64,000 nt of DNA from Vibrio lentus (GTDB lineage Bacteria; Pseudomonadota; Gammaproteobacteria; Enterobacterales; Vibrionaceae), in NCBI RefSeq assembly GCF_030409755.1, contig NZ_JAUFQE010000001.1, positions 1,302,001 through 1,366,000 of the forward strand, written 5' to 3'. Position numbers and translations under genes: made by a program. Shown in pieces: positions 44,832 to 54,512 of the stretch (position 1 is the first letter of the stretch; each line of letters opens with the position of its first letter). The notes beneath the pieces were generated by a model. It saw only the letters and a program-made list of their open reading frames with translations. It was not told the DNA's origin and searched no databases.

Positions 44832-45299
44832 ATGAAAATCGTATTTTTACTCAGCTCCGTTTTTTTCTCTTTGATCTTCTCGCTCAGCTTATTGGCTGCT
44901 GACGACAAACTGGAAGAGGAATACCAATCTCTGGTTGGGTTGTTCTTTGATGCCGCTCGTATTGGTAACAATGAAGTGATCGATGCATTTGTTTCTCAAG
45001 GTTTCCCCGTTGATCAACGCAATAACCAAAGTTATACCGCACTCATGGTCGCCGCTTATCAAGGAAACAGAGAAACCGTGAGGCTTTTACTCGATTCGGG
45101 TGCTAATGCATGCCTTCAAGACAAACGTGGAAACACCGCTTTGATGGGGGCATTGATTAAACGCGAAATCAGTACTGCGAAAGACTTGTACCAAGCGGAG
45201 TGTTCCCCAGAATTGCGTAATAAAGCAGGACTTAATTTGAAAGAATTTGCCGAAATCTATGGTCAATCCAATGTGCTGAAATCCCTTCCCACTAAATGA
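44832..45299 (+). CDS. Secreted ankyrin-repeat protein
   Basis: 155 residues with a signal peptide (MKIVFLLSSVFFSLIFSLSL, cleavage near LLAAD) and two to three ankyrin repeats (NNQSYTALMVAAYQGNRETVRLLLDSGAN; DKRGNTALMGALIKREISTAKDLYQ). In Pseudomonas the ankyrin protein AnkB, encoded behind catalase katB, is needed for full catalase activity in the periplasm; the same gene order here suggests the same partnership. With the catalase broken, its use is doubtful in this strain unless the frame is restored. Ribosome-binding site AGGGGG. Confidence 0.87.
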   Translation: MKIVFLLSSVFFSLIFSLSLLAADDKLEEEYQSLVGLFFDAARIGNNEVIDAFVSQGFPVDQRNNQSYTALMVAAYQGNRETVRLLLDSGANACLQDKRGNTALMGALIKREISTAKDLYQAECSPELRNKAGLNLKEFAEIYGQSNVLKSLPTK

Positions 45300-45333
45300 A
45301 GTGTGCTAATAACAATAAAAAGGACGTAATAAT

Positions 45334-45846
45334 ATGAACAAAACAACATGGCTTGCTGCACTTGCCCTTATCTCTTCTCCTGTTTTTGCTGAAGTAGTGA
45401 ATGTTGAAATGATTGATCTTGGCTCGGGTCAGTCAACCGGAACTGTAATGATAAGCTCAAGTGAATACGGAGCTGTTTTTACGCCGGTATTGAAAGGTTT
45501 ACCTGCTGGTACACATGGCTTCCATGTACACGGCAATGGTTCATGCGAAAGCCTCACCAAAGATGGCAAAATCATACTCGGTGGGGCTGCAGGCGGACAT
45601 TATGACCCAGAGAAAACGGGTAAGCATGGTTTCCCTTGGACGGATGATAATCACCTTGGTGATTTACCACCGCTTTACGTCAATGCTCATGGTGTAGCTG
45701 ATCTGCCAGTAATGGCACCAAGAGTGACATTAGATGACGTGAAAGGCAGAGCGTTGATGATTCACGCTGGCGGTGACAACCATTCTGACCATCCGGCTAA
45801 ACTTGGCGGCGGTGGTGCGCGCATTGTATGTGGCGTGATTAAGTAA
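45334..45846 (+). CDS. sodC: Periplasmic Cu/Zn superoxide dismutase
   Basis: 170 residues with signal peptide ([20 protein letters not shown]). Copper ligands HVH (64-66) in [11 protein letters not shown], the bridging and zinc ligands in [13 protein letters not shown], and [11 protein letters not shown] are present, as are both disulfide Cys (GSCES and VCGVI). It dismutates superoxide outside the cytoplasm; the product H2O2 would be the substrate of the catalase encoded upstream. Ribosome-binding site AAAAGGACG. Confidence 0.95.
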   Translation: MNKTTWLAALALISSPVFAEVVNVEMIDLGSGQSTGTVMISSSEYGAVFTPVLKGLPAGTHGFHVHGNGSCESLTKDGKIILGGAAGGHYDPEKTGKHGFPWTDDNHLGDLPPLYVNAHGVADLPVMAPRVTLDDVKGRALMIHAGGDNHSDHPAKLGGGGARIVCGVIK

Positions 45847-45865
45847 TCTCTTCTTTAAGAGTTAC

Positions 45866-45898
45866 AAAAAGCGCTCCAACCTATTTGGGGCGCTTTTT
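45866..45898 (+). terminator. Terminator of the catalase-sodC block
   Basis: AAAAAGCGCTCC and GGGGCGCTTTTT pair around a nine-base loop, 20 bases after the sodC stop. The following bases to 46106 hold no gene. Confidence 0.85.
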
Positions 45899-46106
45899 GT
45901 ATTTAGGGATGACACTTATCTCTAACGCAGAACTCTCATTAATCACTTAGGCTTTTGTTTGGCTAAAGCAGAGCGTTAAGGCATTTACTTCCACTGACTG
46001 AAAAGGCCAGCAACGTTGACTAGGCACTGCTGCATAGAAATAGAAGCAGATTGCTAGCTCTGAGGTTTTCAATTGGGCAAACATGGTTACTTAAGGTTTG
46101 TCGGCA

Positions 46107-46463
46107 TTACAATTCAGAGACATCCGCAAAGATTTTATATTGATGTATCAACCCCTGCTTGAAAGATAAGAAAGTCGCGAACTTAGCGGCATGCGCGCTG
46201 CCATTTAGGCGCACGTAATCCACCTGTCCCTCACACGCAACCGTATCATCGTTTACGTAGATCCCAGAAAACGTATGCGTCATTGATTCAATTGATCCAA
46301 AGAACGCTGCGTTGACCGCTTCGACAGCTGGCTTTCCTACTACTGGTGCGGCGTTCGAAAAATGAAACGACACGTCATCATGCAGTAGTGCCATTAGGGC
46401 GTGGACATCCTTTTGGTCGACGATTTGATATAGATGTTTTGTCTGTTCGATTAATGGTGACAT
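46107..46463 (-). CDS. SnoaL/NTF2-like protein
   Basis: 118 residues forming a small alpha+beta barrel of the NTF2-like superfamily (LYQIVDQKDVHALMALLHDDVSFHFSNAAPVVGKPAVEAVNAAFF). Such proteins are cyclases, isomerases or binding proteins and the sequence does not tell which. Ribosome-binding site AAGGAGC. It follows the EamA transporter gene by 45 bases on the same strand and may share its transcript, both facing away from a LysR regulator. Confidence 0.8.
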   Translation of the reverse strand: MSPLIEQTKHLYQIVDQKDVHALMALLHDDVSFHFSNAAPVVGKPAVEAVNAAFFGSIESMTHTFSGIYVNDDTVACEGQVDYVRLNGSAHAAKFATFLSFKQGLIHQYKIFADVSEL

Positions 46464-46508
46464 AGCAATTGCTCCTTTGAATTTAAACTAATTTGGATCT
46501 GAACGAGA

Positions 46509-47420
46509 TTAAGATTTAGCGTGATTAAATAAGTACAGGCTTATCAACAACAGTATTACGGCGGCGATCAATTGCAGCGTTAATGGCTCGCCATACCACG
46601 TGATCCCAATGGAAACGCCGACGACGGTCACCACATTTCCCACTTGGCTAAAGCCCAACCCGTCCGTGATCCGTTGAAAACGAAACGTCAGTAAATAGCT
46701 GAGTGCCGATAAGCATGCCATCAGCGCAAGTACGCCAGTTCCGTTTGCAATGACCTCACCATCGATCGCATGAGTAAACGGAAGCCATACCATGCTCTGT
46801 AGTGTCAGCATGCCAGCGGCCAGAACAATTGGATTGGCAAGAGAGGGGAACGCGCGACTGCGATAGACATTGCCAGCGGCCAAAAATATGGGTACGAGTA
46901 GCGCAATGGCTAGTGCTGACCAAGGGGATGAAGTGTTCATTTGTGGTGACAAAGTCACAGAGAGTGCGGCAACGACCCCAACCATGATTCCAAGTACTTT
47001 TCGCCAGGTTAACGAGGACCCTTGAAAAGGTAAGGTGAATAACAAGGTAAAAATGGGCGACAAAGTGACGAGTACACTGAATGTACTGGTATTAAGAGAT
47101 TGTAGGGCATAAGTTGACGCCAGATTAGGGATTGCGACGCCCAGTAAACCAGCCCAAAGATAATAACGGTAATGCACCAATGCCGTTCGGTTGAGCTGAC
47201 CTCGCATAACCAATAACGTCATCAACAATAAAGCGGCACCTGCCATCGGTATTATCGCGACATCAACCGGTGGAATGCCAATGGTCACAGCATATTTGGC
47301 TAACGCAAAGTTTACGGCGACAAGACTGCCAATGCTGACCACGTATAGCGGAGACTGGAATTGCCGACCGATACCATTTATGTGCCTTCTTGCCGTTATC
47401 GGTTTTATCAGTGATTTCAT
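46509..47420 (-). CDS. EamA/DMT family transporter
   Basis: 303 residues with ten hydrophobic segments in two EamA halves (VAVNFALAKYAVTIGIPPVDVAIIPMAGAALL; VLALMACLSALSYLLTFRFQRITDGLGFSQVGNVVTVVG). Members export or import amino acids, nucleosides or other metabolites. It diverges from a LysR gene 104 bases away, the usual arrangement for a regulator and its efflux target. Substrate unknown. Confidence 0.87.
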   Translation of the reverse strand: MKSLIKPITARRHINGIGRQFQSPLYVVSIGSLVAVNFALAKYAVTIGIPPVDVAIIPMAGAALLLMTLLVMRGQLNRTALVHYRYYLWAGLLGVAIPNLASTYALQSLNTSTFSVLVTLSPIFTLLFTLPFQGSSLTWRKVLGIMVGVVAALSVTLSPQMNTSSPWSALAIALLVPIFLAAGNVYRSRAFPSLANPIVLAAGMLTLQSMVWLPFTHAIDGEVIANGTGVLALMACLSALSYLLTFRFQRITDGLGFSQVGNVVTVVGVSIGITWYGEPLTLQLIAAVILLLISLYLFNHAKS

Positions 47421-47523
47421 GTCTTACTCTATTATTGAAGTCGATGAAATCAGCATAAAAGACCTAGATTGATTAGAGAATAGGCTCTACACTCTCCACA
47501 CTGTATCCAAATTGGCGACAATC

Positions 47524-48417
47524 ATGCAGCACTTAGACGCTATTCCTTATTTCCTTGCGGTCGTAAAACAATCGAGCTTTGCGGGTGCAGCGCGTGAACT
47601 GGGCGTGTCACGTTCGGCAGTCAACAAACGGGTGATCCAACTGGAGTCGAGCCTTGGAGTGCGTTTGCTGCATCGTACTACGCGCCAAGTATCGCTTACT
47701 GAATCTGGTGAGCAGTTTTATGATCACCTCACCAAAGCTAATTATTGGCTGCAAAAAGCTGAAGATGCAGCAACCAGTCAGCAAAATCAGGCAATTGGCA
47801 CATTGCGGGTTAGTGCACCAATGTCTTTTGGTCGTCTGATATTGGCCCCTCTCATCCCACAATTTCTCAAACGTTATCCTCATATTCACATCGACATGAC
47901 GATGGACGATGGTTACGTCGATATTGTCGAAGGAGGATATGACGTCGCGATTCGAGCTGGGGATTTAAATGACTCGAGTTTGGTGGCGAAGCGGTTAACC
48001 AGCGTCCGTAGCGTTATCTGCGCCTCGCCTACGTATTTTGATGAGAATGGTTTGTCGATCCCAACCGAGATCTGCGAACTGAGTGCACACAACGCTTTGC
48101 TCTATCGTCATACATCTGAGAGTGCCGAGTGGTTTTTTGGTCACCAAGATCAGGTGACCAGCGTTGTAGTGAAAGGCAATTACCGAGTCAACAACAGCGA
48201 AGCATTACTGTGTGCGACCATGGCAGGGCTTGGAATCGCTAGGCTTCCTGATTTTATCGCCAATGCACCCATTCAGTCGGGGCAATTGCTGCCCTTGCTA
48301 TCTAACTATCTGATGCCAGAGAAAAATGTCTATGCATTGTTTCCTGAGCGAGATCCAATGCCACTCAAACTAAGATTGTTTATCGATTTCCTTGCAGCTT
48401 CGCTCAATTGCTGTTGA
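47524..48417 (+). CDS. LysR-family regulator divergent from the transporter
   Basis: About 297 residues. N-terminal helix-turn-helix (FLAVVKQSSFAGAARELGVSRSAVNKRVIQLESSLGVRLLHRTTRQVSLTE) of the AaeR/DsdC-unlike large LysR subgroup often called CrgA-type, and a substrate domain (DGYVDIVEGGYDVAIRAGDL). ATG at 47524 chosen over a TTG at 47512. Likely controls the EamA transporter and NTF2-like genes. Confidence 0.87.
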   Translation: MQHLDAIPYFLAVVKQSSFAGAARELGVSRSAVNKRVIQLESSLGVRLLHRTTRQVSLTESGEQFYDHLTKANYWLQKAEDAATSQQNQAIGTLRVSAPMSFGRLILAPLIPQFLKRYPHIHIDMTMDDGYVDIVEGGYDVAIRAGDLNDSSLVAKRLTSVRSVICASPTYFDENGLSIPTEICELSAHNALLYRHTSESAEWFFGHQDQVTSVVVKGNYRVNNSEALLCATMAGLGIARLPDFIANAPIQSGQLLPLLSNYLMPEKNVYALFPERDPMPLKLRLFIDFLAASLNCC

Positions 48418-48612
48418 AAGTTTACGAAGTTGATAAGAGGCTTTAGGCGTACTTAGCCTTTTATGTTTTCACTACTTGTGCTTTTTGTTCCCGCCACTCA
48501 CACCCTCTCTAAACCATTCACTCCTCATTATTACCATTCGTCGCATTGATAAAACGGCACGACAAATTCTAGTTAACCTTTCAACGTCAACATTTGAAAG
48601 GGATTAGAAATC

Positions 48613-49293
48613 ATGACTACTTCACACTCATTTAATTCAGGCTCTACCACTTCTCTGCTTAAGCGTTCATTGCTGATTGCTCTTGTTTCATTCGCTCCTA
48701 CGTTAGCTTTGGCTAACCCAAGTTCAGACGTTCTTGATATCTATAATCAAGCCGCGCAAGGCAATGAAGATCTGGTTGAGGTGGCTTACGAACGCCTTAA
48801 CGATACGCTGCAACAAGACGGCGCTACGCCACTGACTTTAGTTTATTTAGGAAGCACAGAAACCTTAATGGGGCGTGATGCGTTCTTACCATGGAACAAG
48901 ATGAAGTATGTGGAAAAGGGTTTATCGACCATTGATAAATCACTGGTGTTGCTTAAAGACGAAGACCAACCAATTCATGAGCAACCTCGCGTTCAAGGAT
49001 TACCAGATTCTTACCTGACTCGCGCCATGGCTGCGGTGACTTACACCTCTCTACCAGACATGTTTAACCATTTTGATCGTGGTTATGACCTGTTCCTCTC
49101 GTTACTCGCGGAAGATGAATTTCAACAACAGCACTTCTCTGCAACTTCGTGGATTTATCGCTACGCAATTACCGCATCGATTCGTGCTGAAGACTTCGAG
49201 CAAGCACAGGTGTGGCTTGAAAAAATGGAAAACACCGATGCTGGCAACATCGAAACTATGACGGCTAAGGCGCTCATTGCGAAAGCGAAATAA
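48613..49293 (+). CDS. Exported TPR-like protein heading an ABC/two-component operon
   Basis: 226 residues with a signal peptide (hydrophobic LLKRSLLIALVSFAPTLALA, cleavage before NPS). The mature part is helical, with pattern resembling tetratricopeptide repeats (DLVEVAYERLNDTLQQDG; RAEDFEQAQVWLEKMENTD). I know no function. It lies 46 bases before the ABC ATPase gene and on the same strand, so it is probably the periplasmic first product of that operon. Ribosome-binding site AAAGGGA. Confidence 0.75.
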   Translation: MTTSHSFNSGSTTSLLKRSLLIALVSFAPTLALANPSSDVLDIYNQAAQGNEDLVEVAYERLNDTLQQDGATPLTLVYLGSTETLMGRDAFLPWNKMKYVEKGLSTIDKSLVLLKDEDQPIHEQPRVQGLPDSYLTRAMAAVTYTSLPDMFNHFDRGYDLFLSLLAEDEFQQQHFSATSWIYRYAITASIRAEDFEQAQVWLEKMENTDAGNIETMTAKALIAKAK

Positions 49294-49339
49294 AGGGCAT
49301 GAAAGCTAAATAGTAGGCGAGTAATCAGAGGACAATGAA

Positions 49340-50038
49340 ATGATTGAATTTAAAGATATCGGCAAAGCATATGTCACGGGCGGTCAACGTGTTGATGCAC
49401 TAAACGGGGTCGACGGGCACATCCAGCGCGGTGAAATGGTGGCCTTGTGTGGGCCGTCTGGGTCAGGGAAAAGCACACTGTTGAACATTCTTGGTTTGTT
49501 GGATATGGACTATCGAGGGCAGATCAATATTGATGGCCAACCGTATCCAACCGAGCAAATCGCTGCTGCACGTTTTCGTCGTCAGTCGTTGGGTTTTGTG
49601 TTTCAACGCTTCAATCTCGTTCCTGTGATGACGGCGCTCGAGAACGTCGCTTATCCATTGATGTTGAGCCAATGTTCGAAACAAGAACAGCAGAGCAGAG
49701 CACAACAGATGCTGGAGCGCGTTGGGCTAGGAGACTACGTTCATCACCGCCCAGACAACCTTTCTGGCGGGCAACAGCAACGTGTCGCGATAGCCAGAGC
49801 GTTAATCCACAACCCAAGCTTGGTGATTGCCGATGAGCCGACCGCGAGCCTAGACAGCCACACTGCCAACCTTGTGATCGACATTATGAAAGAGCTTGGC
49901 CACGAAATGGGCACGACTTTTATCGTCGCAACGCACGACCCAAGAATGGCGCAGCGTTGTGATCGAGTGATTGAACTTATCGACGGTCAACTGGCGCCAC
50001 AAGTTGCAACCACGGAGGCGATCTCATGGGCAAGTTAA
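49340..50038 (+). CDS. ABC transporter ATPase (LolD/MacB class)
   Basis: 232 residues: Walker A GPSGSGKSTLLNILG, Q-loop VFQRFNLVPVMTALENV, signature LSGGQQQRVAIARAL, Walker B LVIADEPTASLD, H-switch ATHDPRM. The LNxLGxLD segment is characteristic of the LolD/MacB/FtsE group that moves substrates within the envelope rather than across it. Its end overlaps the permease gene. Partner of the FtsX-type permease next to it. Confidence 0.92.
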   Translation: MIEFKDIGKAYVTGGQRVDALNGVDGHIQRGEMVALCGPSGSGKSTLLNILGLLDMDYRGQINIDGQPYPTEQIAAARFRRQSLGFVFQRFNLVPVMTALENVAYPLMLSQCSKQEQQSRAQQMLERVGLGDYVHHRPDNLSGGQQQRVAIARALIHNPSLVIADEPTASLDSHTANLVIDIMKELGHEMGTTFIVATHDPRMAQRCDRVIELIDGQLAPQVATTEAISWAS

Positions 50039-51324
50039 CACAAAGAATGAGCACGTTTTTACTTCCAACCTCGGTGCGTTTGGCGTGGCTTAACTTATTA
50101 AGAAATGGTCGACGCAGCCTACTTTCGGTGTTGATCATCGCGATTGCGGTATTTGCACTCACCAGTGCCGGTGGTTATGGGCTTTACACCTACGAGTCAC
50201 TGAGAGAATCGACTGCGCGTGATACTGGTCATCTCACCTTGAGCACGCTGGGATACTTTGAACAAGATGAAGACATGCCGCTGAGCAATGGTCTGGACAG
50301 CGTTCAAGCGCTAACCAAGAGCATTATTGGCGATAGTGATGTGCGTGGTGTGCAGCCGCGAGTCTATTTTAGTGGCTTGGTTTCTAATGGCAGTAAGTCG
50401 ACCATTTTTATGGGAACGGGCGTCAATGAGCGTGAGTTCGACATGAAAGGTCCTTTCTTAGATGTGCGCAGCGGGCAAACCCTGTCGGACGTGAAATCCC
50501 CAAGATACGACAGCCAAGAGCCACAAGTCATGCTGGGAACCGACCTTGCTCGTAACCTCAAAGTTGCGGTTGGTGATTGGGTGACATTGCTCGCGACTAC
50601 CAGTGATGGCGCTTTGAATGCCTTTGATTTTAAGGTGCAGGGCATTTACTCGACAGGGGTTCCTGAGCTGGATAAGCGTCAACTGTATGTACACATCACT
50701 ACCGCGCAAGAGCTTTTGGCTTCAGACAAAGTCAGCACATTGTCGGTGTTCTTATTTGAAACCAGCAAGACATCGACCGTTCAACAACGCATTCAAGCTG
50801 CTTTGGATCGAAATAGCGCTAGCCAAAACGATCAAGGCACAGAGATCGAGATAACCCCATGGCAAGATCGCGCGTTTTTCTACACCAAGGTTAAAGATCT
50901 TTACGACCGGATCTTCGGCATCATGGGTGCTGTGATGGCATTGGTGGTGTTCGTGTCGCTGTTTAACACCATGACCATGTCGGTGACCGAACGCACTCGT
51001 GAAATCGGCACATTGTCAGCACTCGGCAGTTACCCTTCTGAAATCGTGGCAGGCTTCTTAAAAGAGGCGGGATTGCTGGCTGTGATTGGCAGTGCGATTG
51101 GCGCTTTAGTGAGTGGCTTAGTGTCGGTGTTATTGCTGGTGGTTGATATACAAATGCCACCACCTCCGGGTCGAACCGAAGGTTACCCACTCAACATTTA
51201 CTTCTCATTAGAATTGGTTGGTTACGCCACTTTAGGTGTGCTGACAATATGTTTGCTGGCTGCTTATTTCTCTGCTCGTAAAGGCGTGAATAAGCCAATC
51301 ACGGAGGCACTGGTTTATGTCTAG
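50026..51324 (+). CDS. FtsX/MacB-type ABC permease
   Basis: 432 residues: one N-terminal membrane helix (SLLSVLIIAIAVFALTSAGGYGLYTY), a ~240-residue periplasmic MacB_PCD-like domain, then three C-terminal helices (IMGAVMALVVFVSLFNTMTMSV, LLAVIGSAIGALVSGLVSVLLLV, LVGYATLGVLTICLLAAYFSA). GGAGG seven bases upstream supports the start at 50026. This type VII ABC layout is shared by MacB, LolC/E and FtsX. Followed in overlap by a LolA-like gene, pointing to lipoprotein or lipid handling. Confidence 0.88.
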   Translation: MGKLTQRMSTFLLPTSVRLAWLNLLRNGRRSLLSVLIIAIAVFALTSAGGYGLYTYESLRESTARDTGHLTLSTLGYFEQDEDMPLSNGLDSVQALTKSIIGDSDVRGVQPRVYFSGLVSNGSKSTIFMGTGVNEREFDMKGPFLDVRSGQTLSDVKSPRYDSQEPQVMLGTDLARNLKVAVGDWVTLLATTSDGALNAFDFKVQGIYSTGVPELDKRQLYVHITTAQELLASDKVSTLSVFLFETSKTSTVQQRIQAALDRNSASQNDQGTEIEITPWQDRAFFYTKVKDLYDRIFGIMGAVMALVVFVSLFNTMTMSVTERTREIGTLSALGSYPSEIVAGFLKEAGLLAVIGSAIGALVSGLVSVLLLVVDIQMPPPPGRTEGYPLNIYFSLELVGYATLGVLTICLLAAYFSARKGVNKPITEALVYV

Positions 51325-52105
51325 ATTAACTCGTTCATTCAATATGTTAGGTTCTGTGTTGGTTTTAGCATCAGCTTTAACATCGGTATCAAGCTGGGCA
51401 GTCGATTCACAACAAGTCACAGAGATGATCGCTAAGGCCGATAGCTACCGTTTGAACAGTGCACAAGCCTCTAAGGTGGTCTCTTTAGTGGCGTTATACC
51501 AAGACGAGCAACTGGATAAAACCCGTGAGTACAACGTCTATACAAGACCAAACCGAGAGTCATTAGTGGTCTTTAAATCAGCTGTCGAGGCAGGTCAAAA
51601 GATGCTGATGATTGAAGATAACTACTGGTTGCTGATGCCAAAATCTCGCCGTCCCATTCGTATTACCCCAATGCAAAAGCTATTGGGTGAAGCTTCGGTA
51701 GGGGATATTTCAACGCTCACTTGGAGTGAAGATTACCAAGGAGAGTGGGTTGCCGAGCAACAGGTTGAGAGGCCGACTGGCGAGACACTCGATACCCATC
51801 ACTTAAAGCTCGCGGCGAAAACCAAGGGTGCCAGTTATCAATCGATTGATCTGTGGTTAACGACAGACCGTGCATTTCCAGTTAAAGCGGATTTGTATCT
51901 GCGTTCAGGAAAGTTAGCTAAGCAAGCGTGGTTTACTGAAGGTGTGCGTGATGGATTACCAACAGTGGTGTCGATGACCTTACTTGATAAGATTCAGCCA
52001 AGTAAAAAAACCGTAATTGAGTATCGCGAAGTGATTAAACAAAGCTTGGCAGATAAGTATTACAACCCTGCTTACTTATCGCGTAACAGCGTGTCTGGGC
52101 TGTAG
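51317..52105 (+). CDS. LolA-like outer membrane lipoprotein-sorting protein
   Basis: 262 residues with a signal peptide (hydrophobic MLGSVLVLASALTSVSSWA, cleavage before VDS). The remainder has the LolA/LppX half-barrel pattern (DEQLDKTREYNVYTRPNRESLVVFKSAVEAGQKMLMIEDNYWLLMPKSRRPIRI), as in proteins annotated outer membrane lipoprotein-sorting protein, distinct from housekeeping LolA. Overlaps the permease stop, with GGAGG before its ATG. Expected to carry a hydrophobic cargo from the transporter towards the barrel encoded next. Confidence 0.85.
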   Translation: MSRLTRSFNMLGSVLVLASALTSVSSWAVDSQQVTEMIAKADSYRLNSAQASKVVSLVALYQDEQLDKTREYNVYTRPNRESLVVFKSAVEAGQKMLMIEDNYWLLMPKSRRPIRITPMQKLLGEASVGDISTLTWSEDYQGEWVAEQQVERPTGETLDTHHLKLAAKTKGASYQSIDLWLTTDRAFPVKADLYLRSGKLAKQAWFTEGVRDGLPTVVSMTLLDKIQPSKKTVIEYREVIKQSLADKYYNPAYLSRNSVSGL

Positions 52106-52113
52106 GTGAGCTT

Positions 52114-53406
52114 ATGAGAGTGCCCAATCGCCGATTCCACATAAAGTCTTCAATCGCTACTTTGCTTGCTTTGTCTTGCGTGAGTAACACGATTCAAGCG
52201 GACGACCTGAGCTTGGCGTGGGATTGGCAACTTAGCGCTGAGTCGGTTGAATCACGACAGTCGCCATTCACTCCTTCAGCATCTGATAATCGTCAGTCGC
52301 TCAATGGCTTGCTGGATCTTGAAGCTGGATACAACAATTGGCTTGGTCTGTTTGCAGTGAAAGCCAACGATATTTTGAGCAACAATCCTCAAGGGCAAGA
52401 GGCGAGCTTTGAGTCTGAATTCATCGTGCGTGAGCTGTTTTGGCAAGGTGGTGTTGAGCTGTCTAATTCAGCGTTCGGTGACCACTACCTCGATGTCACA
52501 CTCGGCAAGGTTCGTTTGGATTGGGGCGTGGGTTATGGCTATCGACCGTTAGACATCATCAAGCCGTATCGACAAAACCCAGTAGGCATTGTCGCAGAAG
52601 AGGGCGCGGGTGTGGCCTCGGCGTCACTGTTCGATATGACAGGAGAATGGACACTGCTTTACAGTGATTCGTCATGGACTTCTCAAGACGTAAATGAATT
52701 CGAAAAGCAGAACCAGCAACAAGGATTTGGGTTACGTCGTTACAACCTAGTGGGTGACCATGAGTATCAATGGGTCGCTTATTACGACGATGTACGTCAC
52801 GGCTTGCTTGGGGCGAGTTTAGTGTCGGTGTTGAACCTCGCTTGGGAGTTTCATGGCTCGGTGGTCTATCAACGACAAAGCCTTGGCTACGGTCAGCCTA
52901 ACTCACTGCTTAAACCGGTTTATCTTGAAGAGCAGGGCGAGGCTTATCAAGCGTTAGTAGGATTAACATGGGCCAATGACACTGGCCACAATGTGGTGTT
53001 GGAATACTGGTTTGATAGCCGAGCGTGGAGTGATTCTGAGTGGCAAAGTGCCATAGAAAGTGCCGAGTCTTTGTCGGTTAATCCGATGACAGCATCACTG
53101 GCTGGTTCTTACGCTCAAGGTTATCAACACGCCAATTTGGTTCAACACAACATCATGTTTCACTGGTCTTTGGATTCGACACATGGCTGGCTCGAAGATA
53201 TCACGCCGACATTCGACGTCATGTTGTCTCCTCAAGACGGCGGCTTTATTGCTACCCAGTGGCTCAACTATCAGGCTTTAGATAATGGCCATTCATCGTT
53301 GGATTTGGAACTTGCTGCACGCTTTCTCGGCGGTAAAAGTGATTCTGCTTACGCTAACTTACCCGATAGTCATATGATTCTTTTAAATATCAAAGGACGA
53401 TTTTAA
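52114..53406 (+). CDS. Outer-membrane beta-barrel protein of the transporter operon
   Basis: 430 residues with signal peptide (IKSSIATLLALSCVSNTIQA, cleavage before DDL), alternating amphipathic strands rich in Trp and Tyr (for example LNLAWEFHGSVVYQRQSLGY), and a C-terminal Phe (MILLNIKGRF), the BAM recognition signature. No family recognised with certainty. Its place behind ABC ATPase, FtsX-type permease and LolA-like genes suggests a trans-envelope route ending at this barrel. Nine bases after the LolA-like gene. Confidence 0.78.
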   Translation: MRVPNRRFHIKSSIATLLALSCVSNTIQADDLSLAWDWQLSAESVESRQSPFTPSASDNRQSLNGLLDLEAGYNNWLGLFAVKANDILSNNPQGQEASFESEFIVRELFWQGGVELSNSAFGDHYLDVTLGKVRLDWGVGYGYRPLDIIKPYRQNPVGIVAEEGAGVASASLFDMTGEWTLLYSDSSWTSQDVNEFEKQNQQQGFGLRRYNLVGDHEYQWVAYYDDVRHGLLGASLVSVLNLAWEFHGSVVYQRQSLGYGQPNSLLKPVYLEEQGEAYQALVGLTWANDTGHNVVLEYWFDSRAWSDSEWQSAIESAESLSVNPMTASLAGSYAQGYQHANLVQHNIMFHWSLDSTHGWLEDITPTFDVMLSPQDGGFIATQWLNYQALDNGHSSLDLELAARFLGGKSDSAYANLPDSHMILLNIKGRF

Positions 53407-54440
53407 TGAACACTTCTTCAAACAGTCAGTTTTCATGGATTAAAAGTTTCACGCTGACCACTCTGTTTTGTTTCGTCATTGCCATCACCACTCAAACAAT
53501 TTGGGGCGGAGACCTTGTGGTTAACCTCGCGATCAGTTTTGGCTTTGGTTACAGCGCAGTGGGTTCTTCTTTCATCTTAGTGAAGTTGTTCAAGAGGACA
53601 TCAAGAACGCTTGAAGTCGGTATCTCAATGGTGTTCGCGATGACCTTTGGTACCTTGAACGCGCACTATTGGCTGAACGGATATTTCGGAGCCAATATCT
53701 CTGACCTTAAATCCGTAGTCTTGCTCGGTGTGATCTTCTGTTCGGTTTGTTATTACTACTTCTATACACGAGAGCAACAACTACGCGCCGATAACGAATT
53801 GGAAGTGGCCAAGCGTCGTCAGGCCGATCAAGAAAAGGTGGTGGTGCTGAGTCAGCTTAAGCAACTGCAAAGCCAAATTGAACCGCACTTCTTGTTCAAC
53901 ACCCTTGCGACCATCAATGTGTTGATTGAGAGTGATAGCGCGAAAGCTAAGTTGATGCTCGAAAAGTTGACTGACTTGCTGCGTGTGACCCTGAAAAACA
54001 GCCGCACCGAGCAATCGACCATCGCACAAGAGGTCGACTTGTTAGACGCTTATCTTAATATTCAGAAGATACGCTTGGGTGAGCGCTTAGCGTTCTCGAT
54101 TGAAACACACGAGATTAGCAATTTGCAGGTGATTCCACCGTTCTTGATTCAACCTTTGGTCGAGAATGCACTCACGCACGGCATCGAGCCCAAAGCCGCT
54201 GGTGGCCAAGTGAATATTCGTATTACTCAACAAGCCGAGCAGTTGAAAATTGAAGTGTCAGACAGTGGTGCTGGGTTGAAAACGCCCTCTGCGAATACGG
54301 GTCATGGTGTTGGGTTAAGCAATATTCGTCAAAGAATCGAAACCCTTTATGGCGATAAGGCGAGCCTAACGATTACTGAACAAACTGAGGGCGGGGTAGT
54401 CTCTACGATCTTGTTACCGCTGACTGACGCAGTTGTCTAG
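53406..54440 (+). CDS. LytS/YehU-type sensor histidine kinase
   Basis: 344 residues: four hydrophobic helices in the first ~120, a short coiled coil, then His_kinase (PF06580 type) with LQSQIEPHFLFNTLATINVL (His near 162) and a HATPase_c (PLVENALTHGIEPK, DSGAGL, GHGVGLSNIRQRIE). The start codon overlaps the barrel stop (TAATG), so the kinase is part of the transport operon and may sense envelope state or the cargo. Signals to the LytTR regulator 72 bases downstream. Confidence 0.93.
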   Translation: MNTSSNSQFSWIKSFTLTTLFCFVIAITTQTIWGGDLVVNLAISFGFGYSAVGSSFILVKLFKRTSRTLEVGISMVFAMTFGTLNAHYWLNGYFGANISDLKSVVLLGVIFCSVCYYYFYTREQQLRADNELEVAKRRQADQEKVVVLSQLKQLQSQIEPHFLFNTLATINVLIESDSAKAKLMLEKLTDLLRVTLKNSRTEQSTIAQEVDLLDAYLNIQKIRLGERLAFSIETHEISNLQVIPPFLIQPLVENALTHGIEPKAAGGQVNIRITQQAEQLKIEVSDSGAGLKTPSANTGHGVGLSNIRQRIETLYGDKASLTITEQTEGGVVSTILLPLTDAVV

Positions 54441-54512
54441 AAGGACACACCAGAAAGCACAGAGCCGTGACGAAAAATAGACGATTTACAGTGTGAATTT
54501 AAAGGATTAACC

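Noticed and set aside
54485..54497. parS2-like sequence TTTACAGTGTGAA between the LytS-type kinase and LytTR regulator
   Set aside because: One mismatch in the palindromic core and far from the other sites; a single-mismatch 13-mer is expected by chance in a window of this size.
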